Of a stretch of DNA of 64,000 nt, positions 26,856 to 36,637 are shown piece by piece (position 1 is the stretch's first letter; every line of letters starts with the position of its first letter). Under the pieces are notes generated by a model, which was not told the origin of the DNA, did not search any database, and was given only the letters and a program-made list of their open reading frames with translations. The DNA is from an uncultured Eubacterium sp. (lineage in GTDB: Bacteria; Bacillota; Clostridia; Lachnospirales; Lachnospiraceae). The stretch is from positions 1 to 64,000 of the forward strand of contig CAMEVC010000005.1 of assembly GCA_945939115.1 (NCBI GenBank), written 5' to 3'. Both the position numbers and the translations under genes were made by a program.

Positions 26856-27941
26856 TTATACAATTCTCTCTGCTATGAGGTCACCCATCCTGTCTGTTCC
26901 GACAAGGGTGCATCCCTCTGACATAATATCTGTTGTTCTGTAACCCTCTTTAAGCACCTTTGCCACAGCAGCCTCAATTACATCAGCTTCTTTGTCAAGG
27001 TCGAGTGAATATCTCAACATCATGGCTGCACTCAGAATAGTGGCAATCGGATTGGCAATATTCTTACCTGCAATATCAGGAGCAGAGCCATGGCTTGGCT
27101 CATATAATCCCAGCTTAGTCTTATTAAGACTTGCACTGGATAACATACCGATTGAACCTGTTATCATACTTGCCTCGTCTGAAAGAATATCACCAAACAT
27201 ATTCTCTGTAAGAATGACATCAAACTGTCCCGGATTCATGACAAGCTGCATGGCACAGTTGTCAACGAGCATATCAGAGACCTCAACCTCAGGATAATCC
27301 TTGGCAACCTCATGTACAATCTTTCTCCAGAGTCTTGAAGAATCAAGCACATTAGCCTTATCTACGCTTGTTACTTTCTTTCTTCTCTTCATTGCTATCT
27401 CAAATCCCTTGACAGCAATTCTTCTTATCTCTTCTTCATTATATGTAAGGGTATCTACCGCTGTCTCTAAACCGTCAATCTCCTTAGTATATCTGTCACC
27501 AAAATAAAGACCTCCTGTAAGTTCCCTCATGATGACCATATCAAAACCATCCCCGATGATTTCTTCCTTTAATGGACAAGCAGCCTTGAGTTCATCATAA
27601 AGATATGCCGGACGAAGATTTGCAAAAAGACCTAATTCCTTACGGATCTTTAAAAGTCCTGCCTCCGGTCTTAAGTTAGGTGCCACATCATACCACCTGG
27701 AATTTCCCACATTACCGCCGACGGCTCCGAGAAGCACCGCGTCTGATGCTTTAGCTGTTGCTACAGCCTCATCAGTAAGTGGAACACCATACTCATCTAT
27801 TGAACAGCCACCCATAAGAATCTTAGTATAGTTGAACTTGTGTCCGTACTTGTCAGCCACTTTATCTAACACCTTCACGGCCTCTGTGACTATCTCCGGA
27901 CCTATTCCGTCACCCGGAATCAAAGTTATTCTGCTTTCCAT
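26856..27941 (-). CDS. leuB: 3-isopropylmalate dehydrogenase
   Basis: 361 residues, isocitrate/isopropylmalate dehydrogenase family. [11 protein letters not shown] at the N-terminus, GAVGGNVGN, substrate-binding NLRPA, and the NAD site [20 protein letters not shown]. Third step of the leucine branch. leuA, leuC and leuD are not in the window. It heads leuB-ilvD-ilvB. Confidence 0.95.
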   Translation of the reverse strand: MESRITLIPGDGIGPEIVTEAVKVLDKVADKYGHKFNYTKILMGGCSIDEYGVPLTDEAVATAKASDAVLLGAVGGNVGNSRWYDVAPNLRPEAGLLKIRKELGLFANLRPAYLYDELKAACPLKEEIIGDGFDMVIMRELTGGLYFGDRYTKEIDGLETAVDTLTYNEEEIRRIAVKGFEIAMKRRKKVTSVDKANVLDSSRLWRKIVHEVAKDYPEVEVSDMLVDNCAMQLVMNPGQFDVILTENMFGDILSDEASMITGSIGMLSSASLNKTKLGLYEPSHGSAPDIAGKNIANPIATILSAAMMLRYSLDLDKEADVIEAAVAKVLKEGYRTTDIMSEGCTLVGTDRMGDLIAERIV

Positions 27942-27981
27942 AAACCTTTACCCCTTTTTTCATATGATAATTCAATTTAAT

Positions 27982-28010
27982 ATGATATAACATTTACACA
28001 ATAATTTCAA
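27982..28010 (-). promoter_or_regulatory. promoter of leuB-ilvD-ilvB
   Basis: TTGAAA (28005-28010), 17-nt spacer, TATCAT (27982-27987) on the minus strand, about 40 nt ahead of leuB. The leader is too short for a T-box or leader-peptide attenuator, so control by such devices is unlikely. Confidence 0.58.
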
Positions 28011-28057
28011 TAAAAAAGATTCTGAATCGGATGTCTTCCTGTGATTCAGAATCTTTA
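28011..28057 (-). terminator. terminator after yajC
   Basis: 14-bp stem AAAGATTCTGAATC (28015-28028) / GATTCAGAATCTTT (28043-28056); the minus strand continues TTTTATTG. It ends the aroC-tgt-yajC unit. Confidence 0.85.
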
Positions 28058-28090
28058 ATACTCTTACTATTTTCTTAATATTCTCTAATA

Positions 28091-28381
28091 TTACTCTGCT
28101 GATGTGCTGTCTGCCGGCTTCTCAACCTGTGCAATAGCTTTCTTCTGCATAGAGATACGGCAGTTTTTGTTGTTACCAAACTCTACAATAACATCATCCT
28201 CTGATATATCTATAAGAACACCATAGAAACCGCTTGTTGTAAGAACATAATCTCCAATCTCCATAGAATCCATAAGCTCCTGCTGACGCTTCTGCTCTTT
28301 CTTCTGTGGCTTAATTGCAATAAAGTACATCATAAGACCAATTACAACTACATAAACAATAATTACACCTAATGAACCCAT
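28091..28381 (-). CDS. yajC: preprotein translocase accessory subunit YajC
   Basis: 96 residues: a single N-terminal transmembrane helix (about 3-21), the family motif MYFIAIKPQKKEQKRQQELM, then a small domain with GDYVLTTSGFYGVL. YajC associates with SecDF and the Sec channel. Next to tgt, as in many bacteria. GGAGG precedes ATG by a normal distance. Confidence 0.93.
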   Translation of the reverse strand: MGSLGVIIVYVVVIGLMMYFIAIKPQKKEQKRQQELMDSMEIGDYVLTTSGFYGVLIDISEDDVIVEFGNNKNCRISMQKKAIAQVEKPADSTSAE

Positions 28382-28484
28382 TGAATCCTCCTTATAATAG
28401 TTTCTTTCAAACTTAACATATAATACATTAACTACAGACTGCTTGTCTACAACAAAATATTTATTTTACAAATTATTTATGAAC

Positions 28485-29615
28485 TTATTGGTATGTCTTC
28501 ATCTGGTAGAGAGCCTCATCTTTGAAGCTTGCATATCTTCCCTCGTCTATAGCATTTCTGATATCTGTCATAAGGTGATTATAGTAATAAAGGTTGTGAA
28601 GAACACAAAGCCTCATTCCAAGCATTTCTTTAGCTTTGAGAAGGTGTCTTACATATGCTCTTGTGTAATTCCTGCAGCATGGACATCCACATCCCTCTTC
28701 AATCGGTGCTGTGTCTGCTTCATATTTGGCATTGAACAGATTAATCTTTCCAAACTTAGTATATACATGTCCATGGCGTCCGTTTCTTGACGGGTACACA
28801 CAGTCAAAGAAATCTATTCCCCTGTCAACGGCCTCCAATATATTGGCTGGAGTTCCAACACCCATAAGATATGTCGGCTTATCCTGTGGAAGATACGGCA
28901 CCACATTGTCAAGCACCTCATACATTTCCTCATGAGTCTCTCCTACAGCAAGTCCTCCAACTGCATATCCGTCAAGTTCTAACTCTGATATTCTCTTTGC
29001 ATGGTCAATTCTGATGTCATTAAATACTCCACCCTGATTAATACCAAAAAGCATCTGATGAGAATTAACTGTATCCGGAAGTGAATTAAGTCTGTTCATC
29101 TCATCCTTGCATCTTACAAGCCATCTGAATGTCCTGTCCACAGAGTTCTGAATATACTTTCTGTCTGCCTTGGCAGGAGCGCATTCGTCGAAGGCCATGG
29201 CAATTGTTGAGCCGAGATTGGACTGTATCTGCATACTCTCCTCCGGTCCCATAAATATCTTATGTCCATCTATATGCGACTGGAATGTGACTCCCTCTTC
29301 CTTTATCTTTCTAAGTCCCGCAAGGGAAAACACCTGAAATCCTCCTGAATCTGTGAGAATAGGCTTATCCCAGTTCATGAACTTATGAAGCCCTCCGAGC
29401 TGTTTAATAAGCTTATCCCCAGGTCTTACATGCAGATGATATGTGTTGGATAACTCAATCTGTGTCCCTATCTCCTGAAGGTCTGTTGTGGCAACTGCCC
29501 CCTTAATTGCCGCCACAGTTCCCACATTCATGAATACAGGTGTCTGGACTGTTCCATGAACTGTAGTAAATTCCGCTCTCTTAGCCCTGCCATCTGTCTT
29601 TAATATCTTATACAT
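28485..29615 (-). CDS. tgt: tRNA-guanine transglycosylase
   Basis: 376 residues. Catalytic Asp in LTDSGGFQVFSL, second Asp in GIDFFDCVYPSRNGRHG, and the zinc site C-x-C-x2-C with a distant H (GCGCPCCRNYTR...LCVLHNLYY). It exchanges G34 for preQ1 or queuine in GUN-anticodon tRNAs. Lies 20 bases after aroC and 103 before yajC. Confidence 0.96.
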   Translation of the reverse strand: MYKILKTDGRAKRAEFTTVHGTVQTPVFMNVGTVAAIKGAVATTDLQEIGTQIELSNTYHLHVRPGDKLIKQLGGLHKFMNWDKPILTDSGGFQVFSLAGLRKIKEEGVTFQSHIDGHKIFMGPEESMQIQSNLGSTIAMAFDECAPAKADRKYIQNSVDRTFRWLVRCKDEMNRLNSLPDTVNSHQMLFGINQGGVFNDIRIDHAKRISELELDGYAVGGLAVGETHEEMYEVLDNVVPYLPQDKPTYLMGVGTPANILEAVDRGIDFFDCVYPSRNGRHGHVYTKFGKINLFNAKYEADTAPIEEGCGCPCCRNYTRAYVRHLLKAKEMLGMRLCVLHNLYYYNHLMTDIRNAIDEGRYASFKDEALYQMKTYQ

Positions 29616-29635
29616 AATTTCTCCTGTCTCAATAT

Positions 29636-30736
29636 CTATTTCTTATAGAATTCCTTAATTCTGTCCATTCTGGCTGTCATATTATCAAAAATCATATCCA
29701 CAAGCGTCAGTGCTGTCATAGCTTCCACAACAACTACAGCTCTTGGCACAATCATCGGGTCATGTCTTCCTTTAATGGAAACCTCAATATCCTCCCCCTG
29801 CTTGTTGACAGTCTCCTGCAATGCACATATTGAAGGTGTAGGCTTTACTGCTGCCCTGAAAATTATTTCATCCCCGTCACTGATTCCTCCCAGCACACCT
29901 CCGCTGTGATTAGTCTGCTTTGCTACATTTCCGTCCTTCATTACAAATGCATCGTTATTGTACTTTCCTGTTACTTTCGCAGCTTCAAATCCATCGCCAA
30001 TCTCAAAGCCCTTAACTGCACCGATTGACATGATTGCCTTGGCAAGATTTGCGTCAAGCTTCTCAAATACAGGATTGCCTACTCCTGTCATCATTCCCGT
30101 GACAACACATTCTATAACACCGCCAATAGAATCTCCTACAGCCATCTTGCTCTTAGCAAACTCTTCAACTCTTGCCGCCGCATCCTTATCCGGCATATTA
30201 AATGCATTGTTCGCTCTCTGCTCAAGGTCAAACTTATTATAGTCGATACCAATGCCTCCAATTTCTTTAGCATAGGCATTAACACTGATTCCAAGTTCAT
30301 TAAGAATCTTCATGGCAATTGCACCTGCTGCCACTCTTCCGATAGTCTCCCTTCCTGAGCTTCTTCCTCCGCCACGATAATCCCTGAAACCATACTTCTC
30401 GTCAAATGTATAATCAGCATGACCCGGTCTGTAATAATTAGCTATCTCTGAATAATCTGATGAGCGCTGGGTTTTATTATAAACTGCCATGGAAATTGGT
30501 GTTCCTGTTGTCTTTCCCTCAAACACACCAGAGAGAATATGCACTTCGTCATCTTCCTTTCTCGGTGTTGTAAACCTTGACTGTCCCGGTTTTCTTCTGT
30601 CGAGCATTGTCTGTATGTCCTCTTCACACAGGGCAATTCCTGCCGGACATCCGTCTACAACAACTCCAAGTCCCTCCCCATGGGATTCTCCCCATGTTGA
30701 TATTCTGAATATATTACCAAATACTGATCCTGCCAT
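29636..30736 (-). CDS. aroC: chorismate synthase
   Basis: 366 residues. Signatures GESHGEGLGVVVDGCPAG, RPGHADYTFDEKYGFRDYRGGGRSSGRET and RHDPMIVPRAVVV. It needs reduced FMN and makes chorismate from EPSP, the last step of the shikimate pathway. First gene of aroC-tgt-yajC and divergent from the dnaK paralogue. Confidence 0.97.
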   Translation of the reverse strand: MAGSVFGNIFRISTWGESHGEGLGVVVDGCPAGIALCEEDIQTMLDRRKPGQSRFTTPRKEDDEVHILSGVFEGKTTGTPISMAVYNKTQRSSDYSEIANYYRPGHADYTFDEKYGFRDYRGGGRSSGRETIGRVAAGAIAMKILNELGISVNAYAKEIGGIGIDYNKFDLEQRANNAFNMPDKDAAARVEEFAKSKMAVGDSIGGVIECVVTGMMTGVGNPVFEKLDANLAKAIMSIGAVKGFEIGDGFEAAKVTGKYNNDAFVMKDGNVAKQTNHSGGVLGGISDGDEIIFRAAVKPTPSICALQETVNKQGEDIEVSIKGRHDPMIVPRAVVVVEAMTALTLVDMIFDNMTARMDRIKEFYKK

Positions 30737-30782
30737 ATATTTCCCAAAGCCTCCGCTTTCCTGCTATTATTCGATGGCATAT

Positions 30783-30812
30783 ATTTTAGCATATCAAAAT
30801 ATACATCATCAA
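30783..30812 (-). promoter_or_regulatory. candidate promoter of aroC-tgt-yajC
   Basis: TTGATG (30807-30812), 18-nt spacer, TAAAAT (30783-30788) with an extended TGC ahead of the -10, on the minus strand, about 45 nt before the aroC start. Confidence 0.45.
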
Positions 30813-30870
30813 GCGAAACAAAGATTTATTATTTTTTTCTTTTTTTTATTTATTTATTAATAATCAAATG

Positions 30871-30899
30871 TTGTTTATATGGTAGAATACATGTATAAA
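30871..30899 (+). promoter_or_regulatory. promoter of the dnaK paralogue
   Basis: TTGTTT (30871-30876), 17-nt spacer, TATAAA (30894-30899). I see no CIRCE inverted repeat, so HrcA control is not indicated. Confidence 0.5.
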
Positions 30900-30940
30900 T
30901 ATTTTCAAAGATATTTTCATGAATAGAAACGGAGTTTATT

Positions 30941-32686
30941 ATGGGAACTGTTATTGGAATTGATTTAGGTACAACTAATAGCTGTGTTGCAGTAATTGAA
31001 GGAAATACGCCTACTGTCATCACTAATAAGGAAGGATACCGCACCACACCATCTGTTGTCGCGTTTACCAAGTCAAAAGAGCGTATAGTAGGAGATACAG
31101 CTAAGAGACAGGCTGCTGTTAACGCTGACAGAACCCTATTCTCCATTAAGAGGCACATGGGAACTGACTACAGAAAGAAAATTGACGGGAAATACTATAC
31201 CCCTCAGGAGATTTCCGCATTTATACTTATGAAACTAAAAGAAGATGCAGAAAGCTTTTTAGGTCAGCCCGTTACTGATGCAGTTGTAACTGTACCAGCC
31301 TATTTCAGTGATGCCCAGAGACAGGCAACCAAGGATGCCGGCAAGATTGCCGGACTTAATATTCTAAGAATAATTAACGAGCCTACTTCTGCTGCCCTTG
31401 CATATGGTCTTGATAACGGAGCAGCCCAGAAGGTTCTCGTATACGACCTCGGCGGTGGAACATTTGATGTATCAGTTATTGATATAGGTGACAATGTAAT
31501 TGAGGTTCTTGCCACCTCAGGCGATAACCATCTTGGGGGCGATGACTTTGATGAACGCATTGTGAATTATCTGGTGGCACAGTATAAGGAAAATGAAGGT
31601 ATCAACCTTGCAAAAGATGCTTCTGCAATGCAGCGGCTCCGTGAAGAGGCTGAAAAAGCCAAGAAAGAGCTTTCATCCTCTTTAAGCACTAATATCAACC
31701 TTCCTTTTATTGCCATGTCAAAGGACGGTCCTCATCATCTTGACATTAATCTCACAAGGCAGACCTTTAATGAACTAACATCTGATCTTGTTGAGAGAAC
31801 TGTAACTCCGGTAGAGAATGCTTTAAGAGACGCCGGTCTTACAAAATCCCAGATAGGTATGGTTCTGTTAGTCGGCGGTTCCACAAGAATTCCGGCAGTT
31901 CAGGACAAGGTCAGACAACTGATGGGAAAAGAACCGTCAAGAAACCTTAATCCGGACGAATGTGTTGCCCTTGGTGCGGCTGTGCAGGGTGGAAAGCTCG
32001 GCAACCAGCTTGTTCCCGGTTCTGCTGCCTCTGAGATTATCCTTATGGATGTAACTCCGCTCTCTCTTTCTATTGAAACAATGGGAGGAATTGCAAGCAG
32101 ACTTATCGAGAGAAACACAACCATACCTACCAGACACAGCCAGATATTCACTACTGCAGGAAACTTCCAGACCTCAGTTGATATCAAAGTATTCCAGGGT
32201 GAACGCAAATTCACAAGAGACAACAAGCTGTTGGGAAATTTTCGTCTTAACGGTATCAAGCGTGCCCCGGCTGGTGTTCCACAGATAGAGGTAACATTTG
32301 ACATTGATGTTAACGGCATTGTAAATGTCTCCGCCAAGGATTTAGGAACCGGAAGAGAACAGAGCATCACAATTACTTCCAGCTCTAATATGACCGAGGA
32401 TGAAATAGCAAAAGCTCGCTGGGAGGCTGAAATCTATGGCAAACAGGACGCTGCCTACCAGGAGCTTCTGGATATCCGTGATGAAGCCATTAAAACTCTT
32501 AACGAATCCAACAATGCTCTGGCCGCTCACAAGAATGACTGGCCTAAGGATAAGAAAAAGACAGCCAAAGCGCAGATTGCCCGACTAGGCAAGCTTATCT
32601 CCAAGGCAGCTCCCGATAAGATGACTGAGCAGAAAGCTACAGAAATACAAAACGCTGCTGAGGAACTTAAGCAGACAATAGGATAA
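30941..32686 (+). CDS. dnaK: Hsp70 chaperone, stand-alone DnaK paralogue
   Basis: 581 residues. Nucleotide-binding domain with [39 protein letters not shown] and [11 protein letters not shown]; substrate-binding domain from about 365 with [14 protein letters not shown] and IPTRHSQIF. The helical lid (about 480-581) is short and stops at EELKQTIG, with no Gly-rich linker or acidic tail as in standard DnaK (about 610-640). It is alone, away from hrcA, grpE and dnaJ. Probably a second Hsp70 with narrower clients, or the main DnaK relocated; this cannot be settled from the window. GGAG upstream of ATG. Confidence 0.93.
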   Translation: MGTVIGIDLGTTNSCVAVIEGNTPTVITNKEGYRTTPSVVAFTKSKERIVGDTAKRQAAVNADRTLFSIKRHMGTDYRKKIDGKYYTPQEISAFILMKLKEDAESFLGQPVTDAVVTVPAYFSDAQRQATKDAGKIAGLNILRIINEPTSAALAYGLDNGAAQKVLVYDLGGGTFDVSVIDIGDNVIEVLATSGDNHLGGDDFDERIVNYLVAQYKENEGINLAKDASAMQRLREEAEKAKKELSSSLSTNINLPFIAMSKDGPHHLDINLTRQTFNELTSDLVERTVTPVENALRDAGLTKSQIGMVLLVGGSTRIPAVQDKVRQLMGKEPSRNLNPDECVALGAAVQGGKLGNQLVPGSAASEIILMDVTPLSLSIETMGGIASRLIERNTTIPTRHSQIFTTAGNFQTSVDIKVFQGERKFTRDNKLLGNFRLNGIKRAPAGVPQIEVTFDIDVNGIVNVSAKDLGTGREQSITITSSSNMTEDEIAKARWEAEIYGKQDAAYQELLDIRDEAIKTLNESNNALAAHKNDWPKDKKKTAKAQIARLGKLISKAAPDKMTEQKATEIQNAAEELKQTIG

Positions 32687-32691
32687 TAATT

Positions 32692-33636
32692 TTATTCCTT
32701 TTTAGCTTTTACATTGACGATAAGTATTCCAATGCACACAAGCACTAACGCAATCAGCGCGTTAACCCCAAGTTCCCTTCCGCCTTCTCCAAGCCACCAT
32801 GCTGAGAGAAGCACTCCGAATACAGGATTGGTAAAACCGAATATTGCCACTTTAGAAACAGGATTATGTTTAAGGAGTATTCCCCAAAGTGAGTAGGCAA
32901 CTGCGGATATACATGCAAGATATATAAGCATCAGGACTGAATTTACTGAAATGTGTGTTATGCGTCCGCCGAGAGCATAACCCATGATTATCATAACAAT
33001 ACCGCCGAATATAAACTGGTATCCGCTTAACATAACAGGATTATCCTTCTTAGAATAATTCTTCATAAGGCATGAAGAGAATGCATATGACAGCGCACAC
33101 AGGAAGAGACTTCCATCTCCCATCAGACTCAGATTCATATCTATTTTCTGACCGTTCATACTCACGACAATAACACCGGCAAAGCCTATTATGCAGCCTG
33201 CCAGCTTTTTTAAGTTAAGCTTTTCCTGACGGAATATAAGTGCTGATACCAATATTACAAAAAACGTATTAGAGCCGTTAATTATTGATGCCTTAACTCC
33301 ACTGTTATGGGCTAATCCAATATAAAAGAAAATATACTGCAATATTGTCTGAAACAATGACAATTTCACAATATTAAATGCTGAACTTTTTGTTGGTAAT
33401 AACATTTTCCGGTTAAGCATACTTCCAATTAGGATTGTGAGTATTCCTGCCAGCACGAATCTGGTTCCCGCAAAAAGCACCTGTGTCCACGTCTGATGTG
33501 ATGGTATCTTAAACAATGCATATCCAATCTTGATACAAGGTGAGGCACTTCCCCACAGAAATGTACACACAAGTGCAAGGGCACATACCACCCATGTTTT
33601 CTGTAAATAATCTTTTTTATTACTTGCTTCTGTCAT
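32692..33636 (-). CDS. EamA/DMT family transporter
   Basis: 314 residues, ten predicted transmembrane helices in two EamA repeats. Typical motifs are the early LWGSASPCIKIGY, the later GFAGVIVVSMNG and, in the second half, GFTNPVFGVLLSAWWLGEG. Such proteins export or import amino acids or small metabolites; no substrate can be assigned. Converges with the dnaK paralogue, the two stop codons being five bases apart with no terminator visible between them. Confidence 0.9.
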   Translation of the reverse strand: MTEASNKKDYLQKTWVVCALALVCTFLWGSASPCIKIGYALFKIPSHQTWTQVLFAGTRFVLAGILTILIGSMLNRKMLLPTKSSAFNIVKLSLFQTILQYIFFYIGLAHNSGVKASIINGSNTFFVILVSALIFRQEKLNLKKLAGCIIGFAGVIVVSMNGQKIDMNLSLMGDGSLFLCALSYAFSSCLMKNYSKKDNPVMLSGYQFIFGGIVMIIMGYALGGRITHISVNSVLMLIYLACISAVAYSLWGILLKHNPVSKVAIFGFTNPVFGVLLSAWWLGEGGRELGVNALIALVLVCIGILIVNVKAKKE

Positions 33637-33765
33637 TTTATTTATTTCTCCTGTTAAATCTTTTTATACTTCAAACTTACAGTCAGCAGTTTCAATGGTT
33701 GACGGTCTGTGTGAATAATATAAAGCATTATAACATCTGGGCTTTAATTAGCAACATTTGTCTGT

Positions 33766-35178
33766 TTATTTCTTAATATAATGAGGCAGCCTTACTCTTA
33801 ACACCTTACGTTTAAGCATTTCCCAGTCAAAGGGCACAATCGGATAAATATAGCTTTTCCCGGATATAGTTCTGTTAAAGCACACCATGCAAATTGCAAA
33901 TATAAATCCAGCCAGCAGACCGAATGCACCAAAAAACTGTACCAGAACAAGATTTACAATTCTTATTAATTTCAGCGCATATCCCATCTCGAAGCTTGCC
34001 TGGGAATAGGTTCCGAGAGTGACAACCGCCATATACAATAACGACTCAGAATTAAACCATCCGGATTCTACAGCGTATTCACCAACTACAATACCGGCAA
34101 GAATACTCAAAGGCGTTGACAGCATACTAGGTGTATTGACCGCCGCAAGTTTCAGTCCATCCACTGCAAGTTCCAGAATAAAGAGCTGAAGAATTACAGG
34201 AACAGTAATATCTTCTGTTATCGTTATGAATTCAAGCCATTCCGGAACCCACTGTGGATTACTCTGCAAAAGAAGCCATACAGGTGTGAGAAATACAGTA
34301 AGAATTGTGAAAAAAAATCTTGAAATTCTGATATAAGTTCCTATCATTGGAGCGAAATTAAAATCATCTGCCTCTTCAATTACATCAAATATACTGGTAG
34401 GAATAATCATTACCGCAGGTGATGTATCTACCATAATGACAATATTTCCATCAAGAACAGCGGCTGCTGCTGTATCCGGCCTCTCAGAATATTTGTATTT
34501 AGGAAATGGATTAATCCACTTACCTCTGAACATACACTCTGCAAGGCTTTCAATATTCATTGTCAGAGCTTCCACCTCTATATGTTCTATATAATATTCT
34601 ATCTGGTCAAGAAGCTTCTTATCCACTTTATCATCTATATAGCACACCGCCACATCAGTCTTTGAACGCCTTCCAACCTGAAACATCTCCATGGAGAACT
34701 TATCATCCCTTATCCTTCTTCTAAGAAGCGCCGCATTACTCACAAGAGTTTCAACAAATCCATCCCTTGGTCCGCGGAGTACTTTATCCTTCCATGGCTC
34801 TGTCACAGAGCGCATGGGATATGTCCGGCAGTCAATAAGTATACATTCATCAAATCCATCCACAAGCATCACTGACTGTCCCGAAAGAAACGCTTTCTCC
34901 ACCTCATCAAAATGTCCGTTTTTTTCAATTTCTGTATAAGGCATTCCCTTCTGTAAAAATGTATCAATATCTTTCATGTCCGATTCTTTCAAGGAATAGA
35001 AAAACTGCATCAGCTTCTCCACCATATCCTCCTGAACGAATCCATCTATAAAATAGAACGCAGCACGCTTTCCCCCTATTTCAATTTCTCTTGTCAGCAT
35101 ATCAAAATTCTTATCAACTCTCAGCTTCTCATTCATCATACGGACATTCATATCCAGACTACTTGAAAAATCTCCCAC
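33766..35178 (-). CDS. spoVAF: SpoVAF/GerA-family spore germination protein
   Basis: 470 residues. N-terminal soluble domain (1-240), then the family core KYSERPDTAAAAVLDGNI and VDTSPAVMIIPTSIFD, followed by four to six membrane helices and the C-terminal IYPIVPFDWEMLKRKVLR. The pattern fits SpoVAF rather than GerAA: short N-terminus and the PFPKYKYSERPDT block. In Bacillus SpoVAF forms an ion channel with FigP that amplifies germination. It normally ends the spoVA operon; here no spoVA genes adjoin it. GTG start at 35176-35178 with AGGAG 7 nt upstream. Confidence 0.83.
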   Translation of the reverse strand: MGDFSSSLDMNVRMMNEKLRVDKNFDMLTREIEIGGKRAAFYFIDGFVQEDMVEKLMQFFYSLKESDMKDIDTFLQKGMPYTEIEKNGHFDEVEKAFLSGQSVMLVDGFDECILIDCRTYPMRSVTEPWKDKVLRGPRDGFVETLVSNAALLRRRIRDDKFSMEMFQVGRRSKTDVAVCYIDDKVDKKLLDQIEYYIEHIEVEALTMNIESLAECMFRGKWINPFPKYKYSERPDTAAAAVLDGNIVIMVDTSPAVMIIPTSIFDVIEEADDFNFAPMIGTYIRISRFFFTILTVFLTPVWLLLQSNPQWVPEWLEFITITEDITVPVILQLFILELAVDGLKLAAVNTPSMLSTPLSILAGIVVGEYAVESGWFNSESLLYMAVVTLGTYSQASFEMGYALKLIRIVNLVLVQFFGAFGLLAGFIFAICMVCFNRTISGKSYIYPIVPFDWEMLKRKVLRVRLPHYIKK

Positions 35179-35308
35179 TGTGTATCTCCTCTCTGATATT
35201 TTGTATTGCCAAAGGGTAACTTATTCCATCAGCGCATAATAATAGGCAGGACTTACGCCCTGCCCATATCATACCCTGATTAACCGATTTTATTCTTAAC
35301 ATAAACTT

Positions 35309-35551
35309 TGCATTTTAGTTAATTTCTGTGCTGCCTGCCACCTACGGCACACACTCGATTTTTGATGAACCGTGTGGGAGTAAATGCTGCCATCTGAAAA
35401 AGTTCAGTGAGGGAAATCTCGTTCAAGCTATGCGCGTTTGATTTCCCTCACTGTAATAAACTATGCAGATGGCAGCATTTACTCCCACTAGGTGAAGAAA
35501 TTATGAGAGTGTGTGCCGTAGGTGGCAGGCAACACTGAAATTAAAATGCAT
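35309..35551. repeat. 243-bp nested palindromic element
   Basis: Three nested inverted repeats fold nearly the whole element. Outer arms: 35309-35356 with 35507-35551, including TGCCTGCCACCTACGGCAC and its complement. Middle: 35374-35396 with 35466-35488, 23 bp perfect (GTGGGAGTAAATGCTGCC...). Inner: 35405-35418 with 35440-35453 (CAGTGAGGGAAATC). No ORF is convincing inside. It fills most of the 384-base gap between spoVAF and cysK and may serve as a terminator for cysK. Looks like a MITE or large REP-type element. Confidence 0.85.
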
Positions 35552-35562
35552 AGTCCTAGCTA

Positions 35563-36495
35563 TCAATTTTCAAATAGCGATGTAGAATAATACCTGTCAC
35601 CGCTGTCCGGGAGAAGTGCCACAATGGTCTTTCCTTTATTCTCCGGGTTCTTTGCCCACTCAACTGCCGCAAATAGTGCCGCACCTGCCGAGATACCAAC
35701 CTGTATTCCCTCTGTGTGCGATATAAGCTTCGCATATCTGAATGCCTCTTCATTCTCCACTGCCACAACCTTGTCATATATTTTAGTATTGAGAATTTCA
35801 GGAACAAATCCGGCTCCGATTCCCTGAATCTTATGCGGTCCCGGCTTACCCTGTGAAAGTACCGGTGAACCTGCCGGCTCCACAGCAATGATTTCAATCT
35901 TGTCATTCCGAGACTTAAGGTACTCACCCACGCCTGTGATTGTTCCGCCTGTTCCTACACCTGCAACAAATGCATCAACCTCTCCGTCCGTATCATTCCA
36001 TATTTCCGGCCCTGTTGTTCTTCTGTGTGCTTCCGGATTAGCCGGATTGACAAACTGCCCTGCAATCATGCTTCCGGGAATCTCTTTCTTTAACTCCTCA
36101 GCTTTGGCTATTGCACCTGTCATTCCCTTGTATCCCGGTGTAAGTACAATCTCTGCTCCATATGCTTTGATAATATTCCTTCTCTCAACACTCATTGTCT
36201 CTGGCAGAACTATTATTGTCCTATATCCCTTGGCTGTTGCAATGGCAGCAAGCCCAATTCCTGTGTTGCCTGATGTTGGCTCAATTATCGTTGCTCCGGG
36301 TTTTAATATTCCCTTCTCCTCAGCATCCTCAATCATAGCTTTCGCTACTCTGTCCTTTACACTCCCTGTTGCATTAAAATATTCCAGCTTAACCAGTACT
36401 CTGGCCTCAAGCCCTAGATTTTTCTCAATATGCCCCACCTCAACAAGTGGTGTATTTCCTATTAAGTCTGCCGCTGATTTATATATTCTTCCCAT
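35563..36495 (-). CDS. cysK: cysteine synthase A
   Basis: 310 residues, PLP fold type II. Schiff-base Lys in NATGSVKDRVA, TSGNTGIGLAAIA phosphate-binding region, VGTGGTITGVGEYL, and ISAGAALFAA near the C-terminus. It makes cysteine from O-acetylserine and sulfide. Start ATG at 36493-36495 with GGAGGG 5 nt upstream. Single gene; no cysE nearby. Confidence 0.95.
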   Translation of the reverse strand: MGRIYKSAADLIGNTPLVEVGHIEKNLGLEARVLVKLEYFNATGSVKDRVAKAMIEDAEEKGILKPGATIIEPTSGNTGIGLAAIATAKGYRTIIVLPETMSVERRNIIKAYGAEIVLTPGYKGMTGAIAKAEELKKEIPGSMIAGQFVNPANPEAHRRTTGPEIWNDTDGEVDAFVAGVGTGGTITGVGEYLKSRNDKIEIIAVEPAGSPVLSQGKPGPHKIQGIGAGFVPEILNTKIYDKVVAVENEEAFRYAKLISHTEGIQVGISAGAALFAAVEWAKNPENKGKTIVALLPDSGDRYYSTSLFEN

Positions 36496-36637
36496 ACTGC
36501 CCTCCATTCAAAACTATTATTCCACTGTTTTTAATAAATATAAGACATTTTGTTGTATATAAACGCCTTACCTTTCATTAACATAGTATGTTTGTATGTT
36601 ATTATAGCCCAGTAAATTATATTTGTACAGTACTTTT

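Noticed and set aside
27942-28014. T-box or leader-peptide attenuator ahead of leuB.
   Set aside because: The leader is too short and no anti-terminator, T-box sequence or Leu/Val/Ile codon run is visible.
30737-30940. CIRCE element before the dnaK paralogue.
   Set aside because: No TTAGCACTC-N9-GAGTGCTAA inverted repeat was found.
35212-35277. Small hairpins (GGCAGG/CCTGCC and AGGGTA/TACCCT) upstream of spoVAF.
   Set aside because: Short stems without a U-tract; no support beyond chance pairing.
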